Below, piece by piece: positions 51,446-61,219 of a stretch of DNA of 64,000 nt. Below the pieces are notes generated by a model that saw only the letters and a list, made by a program, of their open reading frames with translations, made no database searches and was not told the origin of the DNA. This stretch comes from Streptomyces albipurpureus (GTDB lineage: Bacteria > Actinomycetota > Actinomycetes > Streptomycetales > Streptomycetaceae). The number at the start of each line of letters is the position of its first letter. Position 1 is the stretch's first letter. Both the position numbers and the translations under genes were made by a program. The DNA is taken from NCBI RefSeq assembly GCF_023701525.1, contig NZ_JAMQAW010000024.1, forward strand, positions 155,853 to 219,852, given 5' to 3'.

Positions 51446-52183
51446 TCACCGAGATGGCGGGGGCTCCTTCTTCATACGTCGATGTGCTGCCACCCGCTCC
51501 CGGGTCGCACAGCGGCGCGAGCAGTACCGGCGCACGGGGCCACTGCCCTGTGCCAGAAAGACATCGCGGCAGGTGGGGGAGGCGCAGATGCCACCGGGTG
51601 GCCGCTGACGATCCCAGACGAGAACCGTGAGCGCCAGAGCCGAGGAGGCGAGAAGCCACTCACCCCAGGGTCCGTCGTCATCGCGGTCCAGATGCGGATG
51701 CCAGGGGGAAGCGCCGCGGTGGGAGGTGAGCCGTAGCGGGCCGGTGGTCCCAGCGAGCAGTCGATTGAGGCACTCCGCGGCCTGATCCACCTGCTCGGCC
51801 GCGAAAACGGCGCGCAGTTGGACGGCCGCGGTGCGCATCTGGGCGATGTCCTCCGCCGAGGGCGCGCTCGGTACGGAGGGCGCGGAAGATGTGGCCGCTG
51901 TGGCCGGTGGGTCCGCGCGAGGGAGGCTGGCCTTCCCCCGGCCAGCGCCCGCTTCCGGTCCTTCCGCTCCCTCCGGCACGACGTTCTCGTCTTCCCCATC
52001 GCCGCCGTACTCGCCGTAACCGCGCAGTACGGCGATCACCGCTGCTCGATCGATGGTCGAGTCCCTGCTGTCCCCGCTGGTCAGCGCATTGACCAGGGCC
52101 GCGGTCCGGCGAGCGACGGTAGCCACGGAGTGCCGGGCGGACCATTCGCTGTTTCTGGACTCCATCGCCGCAATGTAACGCAT
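51446..52183 (-). CDS. CGNR zinc-finger (ABATE-type) putative regulator
   Basis: A 245-residue protein. The N-terminal half is an ABATE-like helical region interrupted by a low-complexity Gly/Glu/Ala/Pro segment (residues about 58-105). The C-terminal treble-clef finger is complete: CASPTCRDVFL, then YCSRRCATRERVAAHRRM, with the pattern C-x4-C-x(n)-Y-C-S-x2-C-x3-R. CGNR proteins are thought to be DNA-binding regulators. ATG at 52183 is used; 52165 (MESRNSE) is possible. It is divergent from an MFS transporter with a 38-bp gap, a usual regulator/efflux layout. Confidence 0.85.
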   Translation of the reverse strand: MRYIAAMESRNSEWSARHSVATVARRTAALVNALTSGDSRDSTIDRAAVIAVLRGYGEYGGDGEDENVVPEGAEGPEAGAGRGKASLPRADPPATAATSSAPSVPSAPSAEDIAQMRTAAVQLRAVFAAEQVDQAAECLNRLLAGTTGPLRLTSHRGASPWHPHLDRDDDGPWGEWLLASSALALTVLVWDRQRPPGGICASPTCRDVFLAQGSGPVRRYCSRRCATRERVAAHRRMKKEPPPSR

Positions 52184-52195
52184 CTGGCGAACATT

Positions 52196-52207
52196 TGAGT
52201 TACCTCA
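52196..52207. promoter_or_regulatory. Small dyad between CGNR and MFS genes
   Basis: TGAG-TTAC-CTCA lies in the middle of the 38-bp divergent gap. The gap is so short that promoters and operator must overlap the coding starts. Arms are only 4 bp, so this is a weak candidate. Confidence 0.35.
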
Positions 52208-52221
52208 GTAGCGTGCGGTGA

Positions 52222-53475
52222 ATGAAGAAGCCTGGTGAACTGTGGGGTCGGCTCGCGGGGGCGGCGGTCGCCCGCGCCGGTGATGAGATGTCCGGCCCGG
52301 CCCTGCTGCTCGCCGGACTCGCCGTCACCGGGTCGGCCGCCTCCGCCTCCGCGCTGCTCGCGGGCATCACCGTGTCGGCGGCGGTGGGCGGGCCGATTCT
52401 CGGCGTACTGCTCGATCGGTCTGCCCGGCCCGGCAGGCTGCTGGCAGCCGCGCTCGGCGGCTACTCCCTCGCCCTGCTCACCATCCTGGCGGGGCTCGAT
52501 CGGCTGCCGCTCCCGGTCACCGTCCTGCTGGCGGTCGGCGCGGGACTGCTGGGGCCGGTCCTCGCCGGCGGCTGGACCTCCCAGTTGCCCCGGATCGTTC
52601 CGCCCGGCGAGCTCCCCCGGGCGAACGCCCTGGACGCGATGACGTTCAACGCGGCAGGACTGATCGGGCCCGCCCTCGCCGGGACGGTGGCCCAACTGGC
52701 CGGGGCCGGTACCGGAGTCGTCCTCGCGGCCGTACTGATCTGCCTGGCACTGCCCGCGGCCCTGCGACTACCGCCCGCCGAGCCCCACCGCCTTGATCAG
52801 CCGCAGGCCCGCGGCCCGGAGCGGGTGATCACTTCGGTCCGCACCGAACTGATCGCGGGCCTTCGGGTGATCGTCCGCAGCCGATCACTGGCCCGGGCGA
52901 CCGTGGTCACGGTGGTCTCCTGCGCGGGAGAGGGAATGCTCGTGGCCTGCGCCCCGCTGCTGGGTGAGCGGGTGTTCGGCGGCGCGGGCCAGGGGGCCCT
53001 GCTGCTCTCCGGGATCGCCGCGGCGGCCCTCGCCGCCAATGCACTCCTCGCGCGCCGCCCGCACCGATGGCGCCCTGACACCCTCATCGGTTGGAGCCCG
53101 CTCATCCTCGCCGTGGCGCTCTCGCTGGCGGCGACCGAGCTGCCCCTCCTGCTGATCGCGGCGGTCGCGTTGGTCGGAACCGCTGAAGGCCCGCAGCTCA
53201 CCGCGTTGTTCGCGATACGGCACCGGGAGTCCCCCGAGCGGCTGCGGGGCCAGATCTTCACCACCGGAGCGAGCCTCAAACTGACCGGCTTCGCCGTCGG
53301 CGCGGGGGCGGCCGGACCATTGGCCGCGCGGTGGTCCCTGACCGGCGCGCTGCTCACCGCCGCCGCCGTGCAGCTGGTGGCCGCACTCTGCGCCGCGGCT
53401 TGGCCGCGTACGGACGGCGGTGAGGCGGATACCGCGCGGCACAGGGCGCGCGGGCACGCAGCGACCGGGGCCTAG
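52222..53475 (+). CDS. MFS transporter
   Basis: A 417-residue major facilitator with about 12 hydrophobic segments. The N-terminus (LWGRLAGAAVARAGDEMSGP) and the loop 2-3 element LGVLLDRSARPGRLL fit the drug-efflux-like MFS of actinomycetes. The second half begins after a cytosolic loop near residue 190 (LRVIVRSRSLARATVVTVVS). The substrate is unknown. ATG at 52222. It is divergent from the CGNR-type regulator and convergent with the AhpD-like gene. Confidence 0.88.
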   Translation: MKKPGELWGRLAGAAVARAGDEMSGPALLLAGLAVTGSAASASALLAGITVSAAVGGPILGVLLDRSARPGRLLAAALGGYSLALLTILAGLDRLPLPVTVLLAVGAGLLGPVLAGGWTSQLPRIVPPGELPRANALDAMTFNAAGLIGPALAGTVAQLAGAGTGVVLAAVLICLALPAALRLPPAEPHRLDQPQARGPERVITSVRTELIAGLRVIVRSRSLARATVVTVVSCAGEGMLVACAPLLGERVFGGAGQGALLLSGIAAAALAANALLARRPHRWRPDTLIGWSPLILAVALSLAATELPLLLIAAVALVGTAEGPQLTALFAIRHRESPERLRGQIFTTGASLKLTGFAVGAGAAGPLAARWSLTGALLTAAAVQLVAALCAAAWPRTDGGEADTARHRARGHAATGA

Positions 53476-53506
53476 CCGCTGCCGCCCGTGCCTGAACCTC
53501 CGGTCG

Positions 53507-53965
53507 CTACCAGGTGGGACCGGCCGGCTGCCGGGTGGTGACATTGATCCGATTGAAGAAGTTCGTCAGGCTGATCACCAGAACGATGGCGGCGAGCTGC
53601 TTCTCCCCGAAGTGATCGGCGGCTGCGTCCCAGACACGGTCGGGCACCGGGTCCGACTGGTCGCTCAGCCGGGTCATCGACTCGGCCAGGGCGAGCGCCG
53701 CCCGCTCGGCATCGGTGAAGTAGGGCGCCTCGCGCCAGGCGGCCACCGCGTGGAGCCGCTCATCGGTCTCACCGTTCTTCCTGGCACTGGCCACTCCGCC
53801 GACCACGCAGTAACTGCACCCGTTGATCTGACTGGCGCGCTGATGGACGAGATCGAGCGTGGTACCCGGGACACCACCCTCCTTGGCCGCCCCGATCACC
53901 TGAAGGATGCCGGTCAGGGCATCGGGGAGGACCTGGGCCGGGTTCTTCATACGTGCCTGCGTCAT
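53507..53965 (-). CDS. Carboxymuconolactone decarboxylase/AhpD-like protein
   Basis: A 152-residue helical protein of the CMD/AhpD family, usually a thiol-dependent alkylhydroperoxidase or decarboxylase. The redox pair is present in NGCSYCVVGG, but the histidine that normally follows three residues later (C-x2-C-x3-H) is a glycine, so the proton relay is altered. Family flanks LVHQRASQINGC and ARKNGETDERLHAVAAWREA, FTDAERAALALAESMTRL are intact. ATG at 53965 is favoured by GGAG 6 nt upstream; two earlier in-frame ATGs exist (53968, 53977). A strong dyad plus a third half-site lies upstream. Confidence 0.85.
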   Translation of the reverse strand: MTQARMKNPAQVLPDALTGILQVIGAAKEGGVPGTTLDLVHQRASQINGCSYCVVGGVASARKNGETDERLHAVAAWREAPYFTDAERAALALAESMTRLSDQSDPVPDRVWDAAADHFGEKQLAAIVLVISLTNFFNRINVTTRQPAGPTW

Positions 53966-53992
53966 CATCTTCTCCATCTCGGTGGCTGACCT

Positions 53993-54038
53993 CAGCGGAT
54001 GGACGGTCGCCATCCGCTGGCACCTCACTGACGGATGG
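53993..54038. promoter_or_regulatory. Dyad plus extra half-site upstream of the AhpD-like gene
   Basis: Perfect 10-bp arms CAGCGGATGG (53993-54002) and CCATCCGCTG (54010-54019) with a 7-nt spacer, followed by a third half CGGATGG at 54032-54038. The centre is about 41 bp upstream of the start at 53965. A strong repressor or activator operator candidate. Confidence 0.6.
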
Positions 54039-54136
54039 CAGCGGAAGAATGTGACCGGGCGAGCGGAGAGATCTTCGACGCCCGGCAGATCAGGCCCGGC
54101 AGGGTCGTGATGACACCGATGATCGGCGGGGACAAG

Positions 54137-54574
54137 ATGAGCGGCGGGGACAACGCGATGCACCACACGACGCACGACACGATGGATGAGTCGGCGTACG
54201 ACGAGCTCCTCGACCGGGGATACGTCACCGTTCGGGCCGCGGACCAACACATCTCGGTGAGCTTTGACACCCGCGAAGCGGCGGTGATCACCGCGCTGCT
54301 GCCCCAGGCCGGAGAGCTGCTGTCGACCTTCGACCGGATCCGTGCCGATGCCACCGCGTTCCTCTGGAACTGGGGTGCCGAGGGCGATGGATCCGAGGAC
54401 GAGAGGTTGGGTTTCCTCCGGGACATGCGGCCCACCACGCTGGTGGTGCTGGGTTCGGGAGAGTTCGCGGTCCACTACGAAGAGGTGAGCGAGGATCTCT
54501 TCCTGGACGGCTACTGGCCCGCGGTCCACTTCAGCACGGAGCGGGCACCGGTCTCGGTCACGGTGGAGGCATAG
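54137..54574 (+). CDS. Hypothetical protein
   Basis: A predicted acidic cytosolic protein of 145 residues: ESAYDELLDRGYVTVRAADQ, HISVSFDTREAAVITALLPQ, FLWNWGAEGDGSEDERLGFL and a C-terminal beta-rich part (FAVHYEEVSEDLFLDGYWPA). I recognise no characterised family; the overall shape resembles small DUF proteins of unknown role. ATG at 54137 has GCGGGGAC upstream; ATG 54182 or the longer start at 54035 are alternatives, and the first 15 residues are His/Thr-rich. It is divergent from the AhpD-like gene and shares its upstream dyad. Confidence 0.6.
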   Translation: MSGGDNAMHHTTHDTMDESAYDELLDRGYVTVRAADQHISVSFDTREAAVITALLPQAGELLSTFDRIRADATAFLWNWGAEGDGSEDERLGFLRDMRPTTLVVLGSGEFAVHYEEVSEDLFLDGYWPAVHFSTERAPVSVTVEA

Positions 54575-54808
54575 GGCGGGGGCGACCGACCGGGTGGGCT
54601 GTGGGGCCTTTGAGGTCCCGGTGAAGTGCCCGATGGCCAGAGCCGGTGACGGGGGTTCGACGCCCGCGCCGCACCCGGGGGAATCGGCGGTGAAGTCATC
54701 GCAGGTGGCAAGAGTCAGGCCACCAGGAGGCAGGGCCCTTTCGAAGCCGGGTCGAACACGAGATATCTTGATGTCGAGCAATGTTGCAGACGTGGAGCGG
54801 AGCACCCG
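54575..54808. other. Upstream region of the isocitrate dehydrogenase gene
   Basis: 234 bp without a gene. An AT-rich stretch (GAGATATCTTGATGTC, about 54760-54775) about 40 bp before the start is the likely promoter area. No conserved operator was recognised. Confidence 0.4.
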
Positions 54809-57028
<2,220 letters not shown>

Positions 57029-57038
57029 ACCGGCTAGC

Positions 57039-57076
57039 GAAATGGGGGTGCGCACCACGGTGCACACCCCCATTTC
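57039..57076 (+). terminator. Terminator of icd
   Basis: 18-nt arms (57039-57056 and 57059-57076) with one C/A mismatch, beginning 11 bp after the stop. The lower 12 bp, GAAATGGGGGTG / CACCCCCATTTC, are perfect and end in an ATTTC tract. Confidence 0.92.
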
Positions 57077-57187
57077 CGCTGTTCCGGCCGTGGGGGTCAC
57101 CTGGATGCCAGCTCCGCCGCGCCCTCCCGGTCCGGTGGCGTTCTACTTGCCCAGGCGTAGCACGTACCCCTGAGGAGGAGCAGACCC

Positions 57188-57823
57188 ATGACGACAGCGA
57201 TTGTGGGCACGGGCAACATCGGTTCACGGCTCGCCGCCAACCTGGTGGCTGGCGACCAGAGCATCCTGGTCGCCAGCCGCAGTGTCGACAGCGCCCGTGA
57301 ACTGGCGGACCGGCTGGGCGACCGGGCCACCGCGGTGACGGTGGACGAGGCCGTGGACGCGGCGGACGTCCTGGTGCTCGCCGTCTGGTTCGACACCATC
57401 AAGGAACTGCTGGCGAAGTACGGTGACCGGCTCAATGGGAAGATCATCGTCGATCCGTCCAACCCCATCGCCCCCGACGGGCAGGGCGGATTCTCCAAAA
57501 CCCTCCCGGAAACCGAGTCGGCCGGCCGGACACTGGCCGCACAAGCGCCCTCCGGCGCCCGACTGGTCAAGGCCTTCGGCACCCTCTCCGCCGATTCCCT
57601 CAGCTCGGCGGCCCGACGCACCCCCCACCGCGGGGTCGCGTTCTACGCCACCGACGACGACGCGGCAGGCCAGGCGGTGGCGGACCTGATCCAGGCGGCG
57701 GGCTTTGACCCCCTCAAGGTGGGTGGCATCGACCAGTCCATCCGGATCGAGGTCTTCGGCGATCTCCATGAATTCACCGTGGGCGCCGTTTTGTCGCTCG
57801 ACGAGGCAAAAGAGCTGGTCTGA
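57188..57823 (+). CDS. NADPH-dependent F420 reductase-like/NAD(P)-binding oxidoreductase
   Basis: A 211-residue Rossmann-fold protein. The N-terminal TTAIVGTGNIGSRLAANL is the nucleotide site and SRS at the end of the second strand favours NADP(H). The pattern VLVLAVWFDTIKELLAKYGD, IIVDPSNPIAPDG and VKAFGTLSADSL fits the F420:NADP oxidoreductase-like family. Whether it truly uses F420 cannot be told. GAGGAGGAG precedes ATG 57188. It follows icd after its terminator, so it has its own promoter. Confidence 0.88.
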   Translation: MTTAIVGTGNIGSRLAANLVAGDQSILVASRSVDSARELADRLGDRATAVTVDEAVDAADVLVLAVWFDTIKELLAKYGDRLNGKIIVDPSNPIAPDGQGGFSKTLPETESAGRTLAAQAPSGARLVKAFGTLSADSLSSAARRTPHRGVAFYATDDDAAGQAVADLIQAAGFDPLKVGGIDQSIRIEVFGDLHEFTVGAVLSLDEAKELV

Positions 57824-58017
57824 GGGCTGCTCGGTGGTCCTCACCAGGCCGCCAGCGCCTCAGACGCCCACCGCGGTGGCCCGGCAGCGCCAGTGACACC
57901 CCACCGACGTTTGGACCCGCTGACGCTTTGACCGGCGACTTCGGATGAATCGGCCGGTGCGGGTGTCTCATACCGGTACGGTCGGCCCTCGGTACTACCG
58001 GGGCGGGGGCCAAGCCG

Positions 58018-58521
58018 ATGACCGACATAGGGATGTACACCTCGGGGATCGCGGTGATCCTGGTGTTCGCGGCCGGGTGGTACACGGCCCGCAAGATGTG
58101 GCGTCAGTGGCGGGACGGGGGCGGGGGAACCGCTCCCCAGCCAGGACTCAGCCCCGGACGGCGCGACACCGCCGACGCCGTTCCGACCCGCCCGCCGGGA
58201 CTGGCGCCCACTCTGCCGTGGCCGGGCGAGATCTGGTGGGCCATGGTCCCCTTCGCGGACGGCTCCGGGGCCAAGGACCGGCCGTGCCTGGTGCTCTCCG
58301 TCCGAGGGGATGTCGCCGTGGTCGCCAAGATCACCAGCAAGCTCCATCCGGCGGCTCGGCATGTGATCACCCTCCCGCCGGGGAGCGTGGACGACCGAAA
58401 GGGCCGTACGAGTCATATCCAGGCGGCCGAACAGCGCCGGATCCACACCTCGGCGTTTCGACGCCGGGTGGGCCCCGTCCACCAGGACGTCTGGAACCTG
58501 CTGCGCGGACATCGGCGCTGA
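58018..58521 (+). CDS. Membrane-anchored PemK/MazF-like protein
   Basis: A 167-residue protein with an N-terminal membrane segment (MYTSGIAVILVFAAGWYTA) and a Pro/Gly-rich linker, then a MazF/PemK-like beta barrel (PGEIWWAMVPFADGSGAKDR, PCLVLSVRGDVAVVAKITSK, HPAARHVITLPPG). The KDRP-C-LVLS stretch corresponds to the conserved PemK R-P strand. MazF toxins are free cytosolic mRNA interferases paired with an antitoxin. Here the domain is tethered to the membrane and no antitoxin gene adjoins on either strand. It may be a non-toxic or differently regulated RNA-binding member. ATG at 58018 with GGGGGCC upstream. Confidence 0.78.
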   Translation: MTDIGMYTSGIAVILVFAAGWYTARKMWRQWRDGGGGTAPQPGLSPGRRDTADAVPTRPPGLAPTLPWPGEIWWAMVPFADGSGAKDRPCLVLSVRGDVAVVAKITSKLHPAARHVITLPPGSVDDRKGRTSHIQAAEQRRIHTSAFRRRVGPVHQDVWNLLRGHRR

Positions 58522-58678
58522 CCCCATCCGCTCGGCCCGCGGCGCTTGACGACCCAGCGGTGAGCCCGTCGGTACGAGGTGGATGTCGTGCCTACCGGGC
58601 GACCCGACCCCCTACCGCACCGTGGAAGCAGCCGATCCGTGGTTCCGGTCCAGGAACGTCGTCCCTCGGCCGCCGGTG

Positions 58679-59437
58679 CTACGGCCGACGGCGAGGCTTG
58701 CCGCGCTTGGCGCCCTTGGGGCCGCCGGCACCGGTCCGTGGATTCTTGCCCGCCGACTTGCCCGCCGGGGGCTTTCGCGCCGCGCCCCCCTTGTCGGGGC
58801 GCTTCCCCTTCGGCTCGGGCGGGGTGGGGCGGCCACGGGAGCTGTTCACGGTCCGGCCGCGGACGATGCCGATGAACTGCTCCACCAGCTCGGTGGTCTT
58901 CTCCTCCGGCCACGACAGCGCCACCCGCGACTCCGGTGCGTTGGACACGGGCCGATAGGTGAGGTCCTTGCGGTGGTGCAGGCGGGCGAGTGACTGCGGG
59001 ACGATGAGCAGTCCCACCCCGGCCGCAACCAGTTCCACGGCGTCCGCCGTCGTCTCGGGACGCTCCTTGGCCGGCTGTCCCGGTAGCTGCTCCCAGGTCA
59101 GGGTGTCGTCAAGGGGGTGCAGCACGATGTCATCGGCGAGATCCTCGGCCGACACCTCGTCGACCGCCGCCACCAGGTGGTCCTTCGGGACCACGACCAC
59201 CGTCGTCTCGGTGTAGAGGGGGATCGCGCTGAGGTCACTCCGGTCGATCGGCAGCCGTACGAAGCCCGCGTCGGCGTCGCCGTCGCGCAAAGCGTCCGCC
59301 GCGTCGCCAGGGGAGACCGCGATGAGCGTCAGCGGGACTCCGGGCAGTCGCTCGTTCCAGATCCGCACCCACTTGGTCGGCGTCACGCCTGGGACATAGG
59401 CGAGCCGGAACGAAGGGGGTGTTTCCGAGCCTGTCAC
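58679..59437 (-). CDS. LysR effector-binding domain protein without DNA-binding domain
   Basis: A 252-residue protein equal to the substrate-binding half of LysR regulators: FRLAYVPGVTPTKWVRIWNE, DADAGFVRLPIDRSDLSAIP, TTVVVVPKDHLVAAVDEVSA, AVELVAAGVGLLIVPQSLAR. The helix-turn-helix is absent: ATG 59437 begins directly at the first effector-domain strand. In its place the C-terminus carries about 55 residues very rich in Lys, Arg, Pro and Gly (from about residue 197), a tail able to contact nucleic acid. It is divergent from a DUF5997 gene with a 58-bp gap. It could be a ligand-binding modulator or a non-specific DNA binder. Confidence 0.85.
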   Translation of the reverse strand: MTGSETPPSFRLAYVPGVTPTKWVRIWNERLPGVPLTLIAVSPGDAADALRDGDADAGFVRLPIDRSDLSAIPLYTETTVVVVPKDHLVAAVDEVSAEDLADDIVLHPLDDTLTWEQLPGQPAKERPETTADAVELVAAGVGLLIVPQSLARLHHRKDLTYRPVSNAPESRVALSWPEEKTTELVEQFIGIVRGRTVNSSRGRPTPPEPKGKRPDKGGAARKPPAGKSAGKNPRTGAGGPKGAKRGKPRRRP

Positions 59438-59495
59438 TCCGCCAGGTTACCGGTCGTGGTCAGCGGTAGCGCACACGCTCGATACTCTTGACACC

Positions 59496-59900
59496 ATGAC
59501 GTCGCACCAGAACACCCAGACGATGAAGCCCGCAACCGCGGCAAAGAAACTGGGTGTGTACCTCCAGGCCACCCCCGCCGAGTTCCAAGAGGGTGTTGTC
59601 TCGCGCACCGAGCTGAGCGCACTCCAGACCGATCCGCCCGAGTGGCTGCTGGAACTGCGACGCAACGGCCCGCACCCCCGGCCCGTGGTCGCGGCGAAGT
59701 TGGGCATCTCCATCGCGGGCCTCGCCCGGGGTGGAGTCACCGACGCCCTCACCACGGACCAGATCGAAGCGCTGAAGACGGACAGCCCCGACTGGCTGCG
59801 GAAGGAACGCGCCACCCAGGCCGAGGTCCGCAAGGAAGCGGTTCGCATCAAGGAGAAGAACGCCGAGCGAGCCGATCAGTCCGACGGGCCGCGTTCCTGA
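59496..59900 (+). CDS. DUF5997 family protein
   Basis: A 134-residue cytosolic protein: MKPATAAKKLGVYLQATPAE, QEGVVSRTELSALQTDPPEW, LELRRNGPHPRPVVAAKLGI, then a charged C-terminal helix (KERATQAEVRKEAVRIKEKN). This matches an actinobacterial family of unknown function (DUF5997, from memory). The central GPHPRPVVAAKLGISIAGLARGG stretch, read in two parts, looks like a helix-turn-helix-like element, so it might provide the DNA-binding activity that the divergent HTH-less LysR protein lacks. ATG at 59496; no clear ribosome site, possibly leaderless. Confidence 0.82.
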   Translation: MTSHQNTQTMKPATAAKKLGVYLQATPAEFQEGVVSRTELSALQTDPPEWLLELRRNGPHPRPVVAAKLGISIAGLARGGVTDALTTDQIEALKTDSPDWLRKERATQAEVRKEAVRIKEKNAERADQSDGPRS

Positions 59901-59914
59901 CCCCTCCCAGCCCC

Positions 59915-60265
59915 GCGGTTCGACGTCTGTCGATGACGCGCTCGGTCTCGTACTGCGGAAGGGCTGCGAACCCGCATGGCACCTCGGGCGGCAGCGCCAG
60001 ACCGATCCTGGCCTGCTGCTTGCCGTTGGCATACAGCCTGCCCGCGCAGCGGAACGGCCGCGTCCAGCACGGCACCGACCAGGCCCATCCGGTCCCGTAT
60101 CTCCAGCGTCGGGGGTTGGCTGCCCACGGTTTTCGCGAACGGCGCTCGGGCCGGAAGCCTGTCGAGGATCCGGCAGGACACCCCACGTCGCCGCGGCTCC
60201 ACGGCCGCCGTGAGCCCGCACGGGCCGGCGCCCGCGATCAGGACGTCCAACACCTCGGCGTGCAC
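59915..60265 (-). pseudogene. Frameshifted FAD-dependent monooxygenase remnant
   Basis: On the minus strand from GTG 60265 the frame reads VLDVLIAGAGPCGLTAAVEP, a PHBH-type FAD-binding motif, and continues through KTVGSQPPTLEIRDRMGLVG and VLDAAVPLRGQA. At about 60040-60050 the similarity moves to another frame: YANGKQQARIGLALPPEV and VPCGFAALPQYETERVI. It then stops near 59920, at the end of DUF5997, so only about the first 110 residues of a 500-residue enzyme remain. One frameshift plus loss of the 3' part make it a pseudogene. The usual RHADVVVVG-like start and GRT-type motif order supports the family call. Confidence 0.8.
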
Positions 60266-60314
60266 CACTGGCAGCTCCTGGACGAGGCCGCCGGCTTTGA
60301 CGCACCGACCTCGA

Positions 60315-60332
60315 TGGTCAGTCGCCTGACCA
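60315..60332. promoter_or_regulatory. Orphan palindromic operator upstream of the monooxygenase remnant
   Basis: TGGTCAG-TCGC-CTGACCA has perfect 7-bp arms and lies 50 bp upstream of the pseudogene start. Such symmetry is typical of a TetR- or MarR-type site. No regulator gene is adjacent, so it may be a leftover of a deleted regulator/monooxygenase pair. Confidence 0.5.
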
Positions 60333-60586
60333 CTGCTGTCCACTTGCGCCCCTCCTCGATCTCGGCCCCCAGAGGCGCCCGGCCGCCGTTTGAAACGGCA
60401 GGTCGACCAGGGCTCTGCCGCTGCCCCTGAAAGCGGGACGCCTGCCGAGGCTGACGCTTCTGTGCAGGGCTCTCGCCCGGCAGTGACTGGGCGCTTCAAC
60501 CGGCGAGTCAGCGCTGGGAGCGGCGGGGCCGACGTCGGGGCCGCTGGATCGTGCTCCGGTGCCGTGTTCTGTGCGCGTCGTACGTC

Positions 60587-60805
60587 CTAGTCGTTGTTGG
60601 AGTCCCCGTTCAGACCCCGACGCCGACTCCTCCCGGAAAGGCCCAGCACCTCGCTCGCGGCGAGCGTCACGGTCGCCACGGCACGGACCCAGCGGGGCCC
60701 GCCACGCTCAGCCCACACCACACAAACGCACCCGCCGGCAACGAGCGCCAAGACGCCGAGCAAGACCGGAACCAGCATGTTCCCCACTTCCCCACGTTCG
60801 TTCAT
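60587..60805 (-). CDS. Small hypothetical membrane protein
   Basis: A 72-residue frame with two predicted membrane segments (MLVPVLLGVLALVAGGCVCV and VRAVATVTLAASEVLGL) and a short basic C-terminus ending in Asn/Asp. ATG 60805 has no clear ribosome site; an internal ATG at 60778 is preceded by GGGGAAGTGGGG and may be the true start. Third-position GC is about 75 percent, lower than in neighbouring genes. It lies in a decayed stretch between the monooxygenase remnant and the VOC gene. Plausible but unproven. Confidence 0.4.
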   Translation of the reverse strand: MNERGEVGNMLVPVLLGVLALVAGGCVCVVWAERGGPRWVRAVATVTLAASEVLGLSGRSRRRGLNGDSNND

Positions 60806-61219
60806 TCGGCCAAGCTGATCGTCTCAGGCCGGCTGCTCCCCGGTGCGCGGTCACCGCCACGGGGGCGGAGCTCTACGGGAGTCGACGGCCGTACCTCATG
60901 GATCTCCCGACAGAGCGCGTGAAACACCCATGGCCGGCGTCCAGGGGCGAGGTCCGCCGGGACCGTGGCACTCGGCCCCGCCACCGTGAGCCTCACCCGC
61001 CGGATGAAGCCCGGTCACAGCCGGGTGACTGGGCGTGTGAGTTGGCGAGTCGGGGGTGGTGATGGGCGGGCGAGCCGATCGCGCCCCCCGCACGCGGGCT
61101 CTCGTCGCCCGAATCGACCGGGACGCCGCGAGTCCCACTCGCCCGGGGAGCACGGTGTGTGGGCAGACAGGGCGTACCCGTACGGGGGTGACGGCAAGGC
61201 CGAGCGTCAGGACAGGGCG
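60806..61219. other. Gene-poor stretch before the VOC gene
   Basis: 414 bp without a convincing gene on either strand. A 13-bp tandem duplication, CGTCAGGACAGGG, occupies 61205-61217 and 61218-61230 and runs into the last codons of the VOC gene. Together with the pseudogene at 59915-60265 this suggests a decayed region. Confidence 0.5.

Noticed and set aside
54651..54670. GGGGGTTCGACGCCC, resembling a tRNA T-arm
   Set aside because: Only three base pairs close the loop, and no matching acceptor, D or anticodon arms lie upstream.
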